Assembly: GCA_013151035.1 (NCBI GenBank)
Contig: JAADJB010000045.1
Location: 31,248 to 95,247 of the forward strand
Source: Gammaproteobacteria bacterium
GTDB taxonomy: Bacteria; Pseudomonadota; Gammaproteobacteria; JAADJB01
Length of the DNA stretch: 64,000 nt
Direction: 5' to 3'
Shown in pieces: positions 17,231 to 26,531 of the stretch (its first letter is position 1; every line of letters begins with the position of its first letter). Below the pieces are notes generated by a model. The model made no database searches and was not told where the DNA came from. It worked only from the letters and a program-made list of their open reading frames with translations. The translations under genes were made by a program, and so were the position numbers.

Positions 17231-17953
17231 ATGGTGTTTAAGCATATTTTAAAAAAGACAGGTTTGGTGTTTTTGAGCCTGATTTTCATGGGAGCCGTTC
17301 AGGCAACCCAGTATACCAATGTGATGAATCAATCGAATGCCCTTGCCGATGATGTCGATTATCTGTCGGTTACGATGAATGAGCGTTGGGATGGGTCGAA
17401 TTATGCGGTGGATCTCCTGATTGAAACCCTTGCTGCGCTGGATAATATTGCAGGTTCCAATTATGGCATACAGGCGTTTGGTTTTAATCTGCCAGGCATT
17501 GATGATTTGTCTTCTCGTTTCGGTGGTGGGGGTGATGGTAAGCATCATGGTAAGCACGGTGCTCATCATAACACTGGCACTACAGGCAGTAGTTTTATCA
17601 CTGGCCTGCCATCGGGGTGGGGTATTAAAGAAGACAGTAACATGAGTGAGTTTGGTGATTTTGATATCCGTGTTGCGGGAAAGGGCAGTTCACGTACGCG
17701 CCAACTTAGTTTTACTATTAATGGTGTGCAAATGAAGGATGTGGATATCTACTTCTTTGCTGCCCATGTCGCTGGTTTTAATGCTATTAAACAAGAGGGG
17801 CATCATAAGGATAAGATTACTAGTGCCTTTTTTGGTAATGATGAGCCCAGGATTCATGCGGTGCCACTGCCGGCCAGTATCTGGTTGTTTGGTGCCGGCC
17901 TGATGGGTATCGTCGGTGTGGCCAGACGTCGTCAACTCAGTCAGGCAAAATAG
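17231..17953 (+). CDS. VPLPA-CTERM sorting-domain exported protein
   Basis: 240 residues from ATG 17231, which has GGAG four bases upstream; an ATG nine codons earlier lacks a ribosome site. A signal peptide spans about residues 1-26 (TGLVFLSLIFMGAVQA). A histidine- and glycine-rich stretch (GGGGDGKHHGKHGAHH) lies near residue 100, and the C-terminus is VPLPASIWLFGAGLMGIVGV then ARRRQ: the PEP-CTERM-like sorting signal, hydrophobic segment and basic tail. Such proteins are processed by an exosortase or its variants; none is encoded in this window. The gene runs antisense between dapF and lysA and its last 17 bases overlap the end of lysA. Function unknown. Confidence 0.8.
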   Translation: MVFKHILKKTGLVFLSLIFMGAVQATQYTNVMNQSNALADDVDYLSVTMNERWDGSNYAVDLLIETLAALDNIAGSNYGIQAFGFNLPGIDDLSSRFGGGGDGKHHGKHGAHHNTGTTGSSFITGLPSGWGIKEDSNMSEFGDFDIRVAGKGSSRTRQLSFTINGVQMKDVDIYFFAAHVAGFNAIKQEGHHKDKITSAFFGNDEPRIHAVPLPASIWLFGAGLMGIVGVARRRQLSQAK

Positions 17954-19187
17954 TTTCACCCTCAAAAAGATCTCTGATCGTTTCTCGTTTGCGGATCAGG
18001 TAGGCCTGATCGTTATCGACCATTACCTCAGCAACACGGGGTCTTGAGTTGTAATTTGAACTCATGGTAAAGCCATAGGCACCCGCTGAATATATGGCTA
18101 GTCGATCTCCTTCCGTTATGCTCAGCGTTCGTTGTTTGCCAAGAAAATCACCACTCTCACAGATGGGCCCAACAATATCATAGGTTTTTTCATTAGCCGA
18201 TGAATGCTTACTAATGGCCTTTATATCTTGCCATGCTTGATATAGCGCGGGGCGTAATAGATCATTCATGGCGGCATCAATAATGGCAAAATTACAATAC
18301 GTTGTGCATTTGATGTATTCAACGGTAGTTAGCAATATGCCTGCATTACCTACAATCGAACGGCCTGGTTCAAGGATAAGTTCCAGTGGGCTGTCGCTAA
18401 GTTGTTGTAGTAACGGCTGGATATATTCCATGGGTGAAGGGGGTGTTTCATTGTTATAGCAGATGCCCAGACCACCACCCATATCAATATGCTGAATGAG
18501 GATATTGTTTTCTTTTAATTCATCGACAAGTGATAAGACACGATTGAAGGCATCTTGAAAGGGTGCGGGTTCGGTAATCTGTGAGCCAATATGGCAATCA
18601 ATGCCGACAATATCCAGGTTGTTCATACGTGAGGCTTCAACATAAATTGATAGTGCATCATTGATATCAATGCCAAATTTATTTTCTTTTAAACCAGTGG
18701 ATATATAAGGGTGTGTTTTAGGGTCAACATCGGGGTTGACGCGTATGGAAACGGGTGCCTTACGATTTAGTGATGCAGCAATATGGTTGATGCGTTCAAG
18801 CTCTGCTTCTGATTCAACATTGAAGCAGCGAATACCAACCTCTAATGCCCGTTTTATTTCATGCGATTGTTTACCGACACCTGAGAAAATGATCTTTCCG
18901 GCTTTACCACCTGCAGCAAGTACGCGTTCAATCTCGCCAATAGAGACAACATCAAAACCGGAGCCTTTTTTTGCCAGCAGGTTAAGAATGGCAATATTGG
19001 AGTTTGCCTTAACGGAATAACATATTAGATGTGGATGTGATTGCAGTGCATCTTCGTAGGACTGCCATTGTGTCTCTATGGCTGACTTTGAATAGACGTA
19101 GCAGGGCGTTCCAAATTGGTCAGCAATAGATGCTGTGGAAACGTTTTCGGCATAGAGTGTATTATTGCGGTGTTTGAAGTATTGCAT
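17937..19187 (-). CDS. lysA: LysA, diaminopimelate decarboxylase
   Basis: 416 residues, normal length. The PLP-binding Lys is in ICYSVKANSNIAIL (about residue 58). HIGSQI, GGGLGICY and EPGRSIVGNAGILLT are phosphate- and substrate-binding blocks, and CESGDFLGK carries the catalytic Cys of the partner subunit. It makes lysine from meso-diaminopimelate. It starts four bases after the lptM stop, so lptM-lysA are co-transcribed. Confidence 0.97.
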   Translation of the reverse strand: MQYFKHRNNTLYAENVSTASIADQFGTPCYVYSKSAIETQWQSYEDALQSHPHLICYSVKANSNIAILNLLAKKGSGFDVVSIGEIERVLAAGGKAGKIIFSGVGKQSHEIKRALEVGIRCFNVESEAELERINHIAASLNRKAPVSIRVNPDVDPKTHPYISTGLKENKFGIDINDALSIYVEASRMNNLDIVGIDCHIGSQITEPAPFQDAFNRVLSLVDELKENNILIQHIDMGGGLGICYNNETPPSPMEYIQPLLQQLSDSPLELILEPGRSIVGNAGILLTTVEYIKCTTYCNFAIIDAAMNDLLRPALYQAWQDIKAISKHSSANEKTYDIVGPICESGDFLGKQRTLSITEGDRLAIYSAGAYGFTMSSNYNSRPRVAEVMVDNDQAYLIRKRETIRDLFEGETILPD

Positions 19188-19191
19188 AGCT

Positions 19192-19317
19192 TTATGGGTT
19201 TGTTGTTTGTTGGGTAGAGTCGGGTAGATAGAGATTGCCTTTTTGCCCGCAGCCAGTAAAGAAAATGGAGGTCATTATTAGTAGAGTGACTAATAAAGGT
19301 GTTGTCCTTTTTTGCAT
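19192..19317 (-). CDS. lptM: LptM (LPS-translocon maturation lipoprotein), small
   Basis: A 41-residue ORF found by reading the gap upstream of lysA. The signal helix PLLVTLLIMTSIFF ends in lipobox FTGC, followed directly by GQKGNLYLP, the hallmark of LptM/YifL (usual form GLKGPLYFP). In E. coli LptM helps assemble the LptD-LptE outer-membrane LPS machine. The lptM-lysA-dapF order is conserved in gammaproteobacteria. The stop is four bases from the lysA ATG. Confidence 0.93.
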   Translation of the reverse strand: MQKRTTPLLVTLLIMTSIFFTGCGQKGNLYLPDSTQQTTNP

Positions 19318-19458
19318 GTGGGTAGTCTCGTCTGGATAATGATTTGTTTATCAGTATACAATAAACCTGATTTTTTTTTATAGATAAAGTATTTTTCAAA
19401 TAAAACATGTTCTTTGTGGAGTGGGTCCCTGTCTCTTGTAGTTAATTAGAGTTTCAAG

Positions 19459-19479
19459 GTAGGGTGCGTGCTACGCACC
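19459..19479 (+). repeat. GGTGCGT/ACGCACC short palindromic repeat
   Basis: GTAGGGTGCGT, variable centre GCT, ACGCACC, in the divergent region between lptM and the esterase gene. It is followed by an ATCCCCGC-type repeat at 19486. Confidence 0.85.
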
Positions 19480-19485
19480 AATAAA

Positions 19486-19510
19486 GATCCCCGCATAGGC
19501 GAGGATGACA
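19486..19510 (+). repeat. ATCCCCGC-type palindromic repeat
   Basis: GATCCCCGCATAGGCGAGGA then TGACA: a slightly degenerate member of the ATTCCCGC/GCGGGAAT family, ending 15 bases before the esterase start. Confidence 0.75.
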
Positions 19511-19525
19511 GGTTAGAGGGTATTT

Positions 19526-20188
19526 ATGAATGCAGTTGAGATTAATCCAGCAGGCAAGGTGCGTGCGAGTGTTATCTGGTTACATGGTCTGGGTGCGGAT
19601 GGCCATGACTTTGAGGGTTTGATACCGGAGCTTGGTTTAACCGAGCGGGGTGTGCGGGTGGTATTGCCCCATGCTGATGTCCGTCCGATGACTTTGAATG
19701 GTGGTGCGGTAATGAGAGCCTGGTATGACCTTTATGGTCTGGATTCAAATGCAGTGGAAGATATTGAGGGGATACGTGCGTCCAGTCGGCAGTTGGTGGA
19801 GTGGATTGATAATGAAAGAGAGCGGTTTGATCTTTCTGCTGAGCAAGTAGTGGTCGCCGGTTTTTCTCAGGGGGGAGCCCTTGCCTTACATGCCGGGTTG
19901 GGATACGCAGAGTCCCTGGCCGGTATTCTTGCGCTATCGACCTATCTACCTGATGCGGAAGGTATTGCGGTAGAGGGTTTAAAAAAGAACATTAATGTAC
20001 CCTTGTTGATGGCGCATGGTATGCATGATGATGTGATCTTAGTAGATATTGCCAGGCAGGTGAGGCAGTATTTAAAGAGCCTGGGTTATGCTGTGGAGTG
20101 GAAGGAATATGATATGGCACATGCCGTATCGTTGGCAGAGATTATGGATATTCGTAATTGGTTTAATAAGGTTTTACAGCTTATTTAG
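19526..20188 (+). CDS. Carboxylesterase / acyl-protein-thioesterase-like hydrolase
   Basis: A 220-residue alpha/beta hydrolase. VIWLHGLGADGHDFEGLIPE (oxyanion HG), the nucleophile elbow GFSQGGALALHAGL with Ser near residue 117, the acid in HGMHDDVI and the His in YDMAHAVSLAE form the triad. This is the phospholipase/carboxylesterase family (EstB or YpfH-like), with broad short-chain ester substrates. It converges on cyaA, and the last 15 bases overlap the cyaA end. Confidence 0.9.
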   Translation: MNAVEINPAGKVRASVIWLHGLGADGHDFEGLIPELGLTERGVRVVLPHADVRPMTLNGGAVMRAWYDLYGLDSNAVEDIEGIRASSRQLVEWIDNERERFDLSAEQVVVAGFSQGGALALHAGLGYAESLAGILALSTYLPDAEGIAVEGLKKNINVPLLMAHGMHDDVILVDIARQVRQYLKSLGYAVEWKEYDMAHAVSLAEIMDIRNWFNKVLQLI

Positions 20189-23038
20189 CGCCTGATTAAG
20201 CATGTTCTCAATGCGTTTTTTATAGTTCAGGTAATGTACGGTTTGCAATGGGGTCTTTGATTCTTTAGCCAAGGCAGTGTTTGATATATCTATGTCAGTA
20301 ATATGAATAGGGTAGGGTTGGCCGCCACTACGCAGGCCTAATACATATTGGGCGACACTGTTAAAAAGCTGGTCACCATGTTCGATATTGGAGAATTCCT
20401 TTTTATTGCAGTACAAGGTGAAACTGGTTTGACCATCATCCTGGGCATCGCTGATGACCTGGATATCAAGGAAGTTTTTAGACAGGCGTTTGTGATTAAA
20501 TTTCTGAACCTTGACGTTGATTTTATTCTTTGTATTAACACTAACCTGGTAAAAACCAGGTTCTGTTATGGGTGGTGGGTTTGAGTCCAATTGATTTAAA
20601 AAGCTTCGTCGATTATTGATATTGCTTAAAAAACGATAGAGTTGCCCTAGCAGACTTGAGTGATCATGGAAGGGAATCTTCTGATGAAATAATGAACCCT
20701 TTTCATCAAGTATATAGACCTGTGCATAATCCTTGATCAGTTGGTAAAAAACTTGTGTATGATCGGCTTGATTTAAGGCAAAAATCTTGGGTAAAGGCGT
20801 GTCTTGTAGGATATAACGATCAATAATTATGGGGCTAAAGACCTCTTGTGGTTTTGATAGATGTTCCAGCAGGGCATTGAATGATCCTGAATGTGTGTAT
20901 TGTAGCAAGTTGTTTTCAGGCTGTAATATGTAATAGATTTTACCTGCTTGATAGATATATCTTGCCTGTGGTTTTTTATCTTCTTGATAATAACTTTTGA
21001 TGATTTCCTTGAATAACAAGGTTACTCGTTTGGCGATATCATTGCCTCTCTTGGAAGAGAAGCTATAGCAAGAGGGCGTGCAGGGAATATTGTCTTCAGT
21101 CGTTGGGTACCTTGAAAATGAGTCGCAGATACATCGAGCCAGGGCATGGTAACTTTCATATTTTACAGCGAGTACCTCTTGCCATGAAGTGACTAATACC
21201 TGCTCGAAGGTGAGTGCCAGGTTTTCATAGCGGCTGCCAAAATTCAGCGAATCAGTTCTGTCCGAGATTAAAACGACACCCTTTTTAGTGAACGAGTGCA
21301 TGGGATCCAGGCCAACATTAATAAAGATTCCATTCTTGTAAAGATGTGCCGGTCTTGCCAGGTTTTCCATATCAATGGGGGGGATTTTAGCCTTGGGAAA
21401 AAGATGTTCAAGGCCATCGATAATTGCCTGTAGCTCGTGAGTATCCATGGTGCAATCATCAGGTTTTAGACTGACCATGGTTGCCTTGGGATTAAGCACG
21501 CGGTTGAAATAACACCATGCTAGTATCTCCAGCAGGTTACGTGTGCGTTTTAGTGGTGACATTATGCTGTCAGCGATGGATGGAACGTAGCCTTGATACA
21601 AGGCCCAGCCGTCATGTGATTTGTGTTGAATCTCATGGATGGATAGCCGCTCTTCTGACAGGTCAATCTCGGCACTGGGGTTGACGATTTCAATCTTGCC
21701 AGCCTTGCGTTCAAAGGCACTATAGAGACGACGACCTAACAGGTTAATCTCTTCCGGACCAATGGTGAGTTCGTCGGCATGTTCACGCGCAAATGCAGAC
21801 AGGAGTTGATAGCTCTGGGTGAGTGAGCTGATCATTGAGTTGCGTTCTTCGATGACCTGTTGAATCTTCCATGAAGAACGCTGATCAAGAATTACAAACT
21901 GTGATGCCCCCCAGCCCCATTGGCCGGCGATCTTTTTGATCGCCTTGTGTTGCCAGGTCTTGTTGAGGGTTGTTTTGCTGAGTTGGCGGTCAACCTTGTA
22001 ATAAAAGCAACGCCTGGCCAGTTCGACGCGATCATGATCACCTTGTTCCTTCAGATATTGTTCGGTTTTTTCTTCCATCAAGACGTAGGGGTCAAGGCGA
22101 TTGATATCTATCTCACCTTCATAAACGGCTTTTTTATAGGATAGACTTAGCAGGTCAACCTTGGGGTAGGCGTTGGCATAGGTCTCCATCAGCATGATTT
22201 TTAATACGGCTTTGTGTGGCGAATCGATACCTTTATGCAATTGCCAGAGGGCGGCACCAAAAAACTCACCTACCGGGAATGCCCCTAGATCACCAAAATC
22301 AACAAATTCATCGAGTTCAATAAGGCGCTTTTCGATTAATTCCTGTTTGTATTCTTCATATTGTTCCTCATATTCAGCAGGGATCATTTGCCATATAGGA
22401 GGGTTTCCGGCGATTAACAGGCCGGTTCGATAAAATTCATCCAGTAGTAGGTGATATTGTGCTGTGCCACTACTATCCTCGGATAGTGCGCTGAGCTCAC
22501 CGCGACGGAATTCTTCATCACTCATAATAAAGAAATGGGTCTCCAGGCGCAGTGTTGTAGCCCACTCCTCAATATCATCAGCTTTACGTTGTAGCTCTTT
22601 GCGTTGACCGGGATCAATATCCGCATTGATGCAGATCCATACATCAAAGTCACTTTTTTTGGTGTATGCAATCGTTCCACTGCTACCCATAAGGTAGATC
22701 GCCAGGATGTCATAGCTGTTTTTCAGTTTGTTATTGTATTTGAATCCACGGGCTATTTTTTTAGCGACCTGTATGGAGTTTTTGTCAGGGGTGTAGAGGG
22801 GGATGCCATTAATAGTGTCATCAGACTGGTAACCGGGTAACAGGGTATGATTGGTATGAAATAACAGGGGCAATAAATCAATAAAGGCACGTTGTCGTTC
22901 ACCGATGGCCTCTCGCGTGCGTAGTAGTCGCTCATGATTGATGCCTTTGAAACGACGACTTATACGTTGGATCTTTTCGGCATCAACAGGGAACTTGCCC
23001 TTTTTTTCAGGGGTTTTTTTTACGGTAGCCATTAACAC
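20174..23038 (-). CDS. cyaA: CyaA, class I adenylate cyclase
   Basis: 954 residues with the class I architecture: an N-terminal nucleotidyltransferase-type cyclase domain with YLMGSSGTIAYTKKSDFDVW (G-S, then DxD metal ligands, about residue 115-135) and a long regulatory C-terminal half with no PTS-type domain. It makes cAMP from ATP, the co-activator of CRP. The length exceeds E. coli CyaA (about 850) and is close to other gammaproteobacterial members. The start could be either of two Met codons, 3038 or two codons later. The cyaA-to-argH arrangement resembles that in Pseudomonas. Confidence 0.96.
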   Translation of the reverse strand: MLMATVKKTPEKKGKFPVDAEKIQRISRRFKGINHERLLRTREAIGERQRAFIDLLPLLFHTNHTLLPGYQSDDTINGIPLYTPDKNSIQVAKKIARGFKYNNKLKNSYDILAIYLMGSSGTIAYTKKSDFDVWICINADIDPGQRKELQRKADDIEEWATTLRLETHFFIMSDEEFRRGELSALSEDSSGTAQYHLLLDEFYRTGLLIAGNPPIWQMIPAEYEEQYEEYKQELIEKRLIELDEFVDFGDLGAFPVGEFFGAALWQLHKGIDSPHKAVLKIMLMETYANAYPKVDLLSLSYKKAVYEGEIDINRLDPYVLMEEKTEQYLKEQGDHDRVELARRCFYYKVDRQLSKTTLNKTWQHKAIKKIAGQWGWGASQFVILDQRSSWKIQQVIEERNSMISSLTQSYQLLSAFAREHADELTIGPEEINLLGRRLYSAFERKAGKIEIVNPSAEIDLSEERLSIHEIQHKSHDGWALYQGYVPSIADSIMSPLKRTRNLLEILAWCYFNRVLNPKATMVSLKPDDCTMDTHELQAIIDGLEHLFPKAKIPPIDMENLARPAHLYKNGIFINVGLDPMHSFTKKGVVLISDRTDSLNFGSRYENLALTFEQVLVTSWQEVLAVKYESYHALARCICDSFSRYPTTEDNIPCTPSCYSFSSKRGNDIAKRVTLLFKEIIKSYYQEDKKPQARYIYQAGKIYYILQPENNLLQYTHSGSFNALLEHLSKPQEVFSPIIIDRYILQDTPLPKIFALNQADHTQVFYQLIKDYAQVYILDEKGSLFHQKIPFHDHSSLLGQLYRFLSNINNRRSFLNQLDSNPPPITEPGFYQVSVNTKNKINVKVQKFNHKRLSKNFLDIQVISDAQDDGQTSFTLYCNKKEFSNIEHGDQLFNSVAQYVLGLRSGGQPYPIHITDIDISNTALAKESKTPLQTVHYLNYKKRIENMLNQALNKL

Positions 23039-23069
23039 GTACTATACAGGAACGAGTGTAAAATTATTC

Positions 23070-23885
23070 TTATGAAGCAAGTGCCCCACTGTTTTGTTCA
23101 TTTTTTTCATGTTTCATATTGAGGATAGCACGCTCAATCAGGGTCTTGCTATGGTCATTTTTGCGCCACTCGGCGACACCATAATAGGACCATATTTGTT
23201 GGTTATCTCCTGATATTTCTTCTTGAATCAATCGATTGAGATGTTCGTCAATCTTCTTTGTCAGGCTTGTGCTTTCATTAATGCCTGTTTCTGGCAGTGC
23301 AATCAGGAATATGTCATTTTCGATGTGGCTAACCAGATCGGCCCAGCGTAACTGGTCTTTTAACATTTGGCTAATGGCAATAATCAGATCACTATGGTTG
23401 CCATCACCACAGACATCAAGGCAGATAACAGAGACGGTATTGCCGTAGCGTCGGCAGCGTGAGAGTTGGGGTTCTAGTGCCAGCATAAGACCACGCTGAT
23501 TGAGCAGGCCGGTGGCGGGATCAGTGATACGTTCGGTGGCTAATTGTTCTGCTAAGGTGTCTCTCTCGGAGGCAAGTTGTTGTTGATGGGTGATGTCACG
23601 TAGTATATGTGCACTATGGATGTTGTTTTCAGGTGAATCGGGTAGCGGAATCGATAAGGCTTGATAGATGCGTTCTTCACCGGAAGAATTAGTTAATTGG
23701 ATGGATTTTTGCTCGACCAGCAGTCTTTGTATCTCGGCTACATTATCTTGATGGCTATGATCCATCAGCTTGTTAGCGGCCTTGTTATGGCTGATGAGGG
23801 TTTTGTCCTGATCTAACAGAAAGATGGCATCAGAGCAGTTTTCCAGCAGGGTGGCCATCTGGGTTTTACACAGCGATTCTGTCAT
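23070..23885 (-). CDS. PAS plus degenerate GGDEF-domain protein
   Basis: 271 residues. A PAS-like sensor (about 10-105: MATLLENCSDAIFLLDQDKT) is followed by a GGDEF-fold region (TDPATGLLNQRGLMLALEPQ onwards). The signature that should read GGDEF is ENDIF in SHIENDIFLIALPE, and upstream metal residues are altered, so it cannot synthesise cyclic di-GMP by the normal mechanism. It may bind nucleotides or act as a partner protein. It lies 31 bases downstream of... the cyaA start side, on the same strand, so both may be co-transcribed with this gene first. Confidence 0.8.
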   Translation of the reverse strand: MTESLCKTQMATLLENCSDAIFLLDQDKTLISHNKAANKLMDHSHQDNVAEIQRLLVEQKSIQLTNSSGEERIYQALSIPLPDSPENNIHSAHILRDITHQQQLASERDTLAEQLATERITDPATGLLNQRGLMLALEPQLSRCRRYGNTVSVICLDVCGDGNHSDLIIAISQMLKDQLRWADLVSHIENDIFLIALPETGINESTSLTKKIDEHLNRLIQEEISGDNQQIWSYYGVAEWRKNDHSKTLIERAILNMKHEKNEQNSGALAS

Positions 23886-23956
23886 TATTTATCTCAATAT
23901 ATAGTCGTAGTCTCCGTGTTACGGCATGAGTGAGATAAACTTTAGGTTATTTTATT

Positions 23957-23977
23957 GGTGCGTAGTATGCACCCTAC
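23957..23977 (-). repeat. GGTGCGT/ACGCACC short palindromic repeat
   Basis: GGTGCGTAGTATGCACC followed by CTAC, an inverted-orientation copy between argH and the degenerate GGDEF gene, five bases from the argH stop. Confidence 0.85.
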
Positions 23978-23982
23978 CGCGG

Positions 23983-25374
23983 TCATCTCTGTAGTTCGCT
24001 CCTGGCGCGTTTAATCGCTATGCGTACTTGCTCAGGTGCGGTACCACCGAGGTGGTTTCGGGCTGAGACTGACCCTTCCAGGCTGAGTATCTGGAATACA
24101 TCGTCTTCAATGGAGGGGGAGAATCGTTGTAGTTCTGATAATGACATCTCAGCCAGATCCTTGCCCTGATCAATGCCATAACGGACTGATTTACCAACAA
24201 TTTCATGTGCGTCTCTGAAGGGTATACCTTTTCTCACCAGGTAGTCGGCAAGGTCGGTAGCGGTGGCAAATCCGAGTCGAGCCGCTTCACGCATGTTTTC
24301 TTTGCGCACCATAATATGAGGGATCATATCAGCGTATAGGCGCAGGCAACCCTTTAAGGTATCTACAGTATCGAATAGAGGCTCCTTGTCTTCCTGGTTA
24401 TCCTTGTTGTAGGCCAGTGGTTGCGCCTTCATCAGGGTCAGCATGCTGACCAGGTGTCCATTGATACGCCCGGTCTTGCCACGAATCAGCTCGGGTACAT
24501 CCGGGTTTTTCTTTTGCGGCATGATGCTGGAGCCGGTGCAGAAACGATCAGGTAACTCGATAAAATTAAACTGTGCTGATGACCACAGGATCAATTCTTC
24601 GGAGCAGCGTGATAGATGAGTCATGATTAGTGCCGCCGCGGAGCAGAATTCAATAATGAAATCGCGGTCACTAACGGCATCTAGTGAGTTGTAGGCGGGG
24701 CGTTCAAAGCCAAGCAGTTTTGCGGTATAGGCGCGGTCAATGGGAAAACTGGTGCCGGCCAGTGCTGCTGCGCCCAGGGGCATAATATTAACCCGGGTCT
24801 GGCAGTCAATCAGGCGTTGACGATCACGCTCAATCATCTCAAACCAGGCCATGATATGATGGCCAAAGGTAATGGGCATGGCTGTTTGCAGGTGAGTAAA
24901 GCCGGGCATAATGGTGTCGGTTTCGCGTTCTGCCAGGGTAATTAATGACTCTTGCAGGCGATGGACTTCACTCAGGATAAAGTCAATCTCCTCGCGCAGA
25001 TAGAGCCGCATATCGGTGGCTACCTGGTCATTACGTGAGCGTCCGGTATGCAGTTTTTTCCCTGCATCACCAATACGTTGGGTTAGTTGAGCCTCGATAT
25101 TCATGTGAATATCCTCCAGCGCAATAGACCAGTTAAAATCGCCTTTTTTGATATCGCTACGGATGTCTTCCAGACCATTGGTGATGGCATCACACTCTTC
25201 TTGAGTCAGGATATCGACATGTTGCAGCATACGGGCATGGGCAATAGAACCATTGATATCATGATCGTACAGGATATGGTCAAAGGGGATGGAGGCCGTG
25301 AAGCGTTCGACAAATTCATCGGTTGATTCGGTAAAACGCCCACCCCAGAGTTTGTCCGTGGTCTCTGAACTCAT
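23983..25374 (-). CDS. argH: ArgH, argininosuccinate lyase
   Basis: 463 residues. It starts [50 protein letters not shown] and the fumarase-superfamily signature [15 protein letters not shown] (flexible loop with the catalytic Ser, about residue 285) are all present. It is the last step of arginine synthesis. The gene diverges from algZ, as in Pseudomonas (argH, algZ, algR, hemC), a useful anchor for the region. Confidence 0.97.
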   Translation of the reverse strand: MSSETTDKLWGGRFTESTDEFVERFTASIPFDHILYDHDINGSIAHARMLQHVDILTQEECDAITNGLEDIRSDIKKGDFNWSIALEDIHMNIEAQLTQRIGDAGKKLHTGRSRNDQVATDMRLYLREEIDFILSEVHRLQESLITLAERETDTIMPGFTHLQTAMPITFGHHIMAWFEMIERDRQRLIDCQTRVNIMPLGAAALAGTSFPIDRAYTAKLLGFERPAYNSLDAVSDRDFIIEFCSAAALIMTHLSRCSEELILWSSAQFNFIELPDRFCTGSSIMPQKKNPDVPELIRGKTGRINGHLVSMLTLMKAQPLAYNKDNQEDKEPLFDTVDTLKGCLRLYADMIPHIMVRKENMREAARLGFATATDLADYLVRKGIPFRDAHEIVGKSVRYGIDQGKDLAEMSLSELQRFSPSIEDDVFQILSLEGSVSARNHLGGTAPEQVRIAIKRARSELQR

Positions 25375-25472
25375 GATCTTTAACCTGTATGCTGATTGTA
25401 ATTGGTAAATTATAACATCAGCTGTGATCCAGGTACTTGCATGTTTTTATACAAAATTCGACACTATGGCGT

Positions 25473-26531
25473 ATGAATCAGGAAATCAAGACATCAGAAA
25501 ACAGTAACGGCGTGTTTCTACCCGCATTTTGCGGTATTCGAGCCGTCTTTACTATTGTCATTGTGGCGCAGTTGTTGGCCTTTGTCTTGACTCTGGTGGC
25601 AGCAACGACAGAGTTGGAGTTCTGGAATAAATTAGCGCTGGTCTCTTTACTGGTGCAGTGGATTGCCTTGTCCAGTGCGTCCTTGTTGTGTTTATTGCAT
25701 CCGGTGTTGAGTCGATACAATAATGTTGTTGTAGCCAGTATCAGCTATTTTTTATTATTACTGGTAACGCTGGTTATTAGTGAGCTTGCCTATTGGTTGA
25801 TCCTGTATGAGATGGAATACAGTATTTATGCCGGCGCAGGGCATATAGGATTTATTGTGCAGAATATGGCAGTGAGTGCCGTGGTGAGTGCCGTGGTGCT
25901 GCGTTATTTCTACATGCAGTATCAATGGCGACAGCAAATTAAGACCGAGGCATTGGCTCGATTTCATGAGCTTCAGGCGCGGATACGACCTCATTTTCTG
26001 TTTAATTCGCTCAACACTATTATCTCCTTGATACGCGTACAGCCGGATCAGGCTGAGGAGGCGGTACAGGATTTGGCGGATCTTTTTCGTGTCAGTCTGG
26101 GCGATCAGGATGGCAGGATCTCTCTGGCCAGGGAGATGGAGATTGTGCGGCATTATCTGCATATTGAGTCTTTACGTCTGGGCGATCGCCTACAAGTGGA
26201 ATGGGCGATTGATAAACTGCCGATGGAGCTAATGGTGCCTCCCTTGCTGTTACAGCCTCTAGTTGAAAATGCTGTTTACCATGGTATTGAACCGATGCTG
26301 GAGGTGGGCACGATACAGATTAGTGGCGAGCAACAAGAGGGTATGATCAGGATTGTTATTGAGAATCCGGTGGATGCCAGTGCTAGCCCTGTTTCCAGGG
26401 GGCATCAGATCGCGATTGATAATATAAAACAAAGGCTTATGATTTGTTATGGGGGTGTTGCACGGCTTACGGCTGAGTGTTCAGAGGGGGTTTTTAAGGT
26501 CTTGCTTGAGATTCCTGTGGTGGATAAGTAA
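25473..26531 (+). CDS. algZ: AlgZ/LytS-type sensor histidine kinase
   Basis: 352 residues from ATG 25473; an earlier TTG at 25437 is possible but unlikely. About four transmembrane helices cover residues 20-150. A His_kinase domain of the LytS type follows: ALARFHELQARIRPHFLFNS, with the phospho-acceptor His in RPHFLFNSLNTI, then PPLLLQPLVENAVYHGIE as the N-box. The kinase pairs with the LytTR regulator encoded next; the ends overlap by one base. AlgZ/FimS-type kinases control pili and exopolysaccharide in Pseudomonas; the role here is unknown. Confidence 0.92.
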   Translation: MNQEIKTSENSNGVFLPAFCGIRAVFTIVIVAQLLAFVLTLVAATTELEFWNKLALVSLLVQWIALSSASLLCLLHPVLSRYNNVVVASISYFLLLLVTLVISELAYWLILYEMEYSIYAGAGHIGFIVQNMAVSAVVSAVVLRYFYMQYQWRQQIKTEALARFHELQARIRPHFLFNSLNTIISLIRVQPDQAEEAVQDLADLFRVSLGDQDGRISLAREMEIVRHYLHIESLRLGDRLQVEWAIDKLPMELMVPPLLLQPLVENAVYHGIEPMLEVGTIQISGEQQEGMIRIVIENPVDASASPVSRGHQIAIDNIKQRLMICYGGVARLTAECSEGVFKVLLEIPVVDK

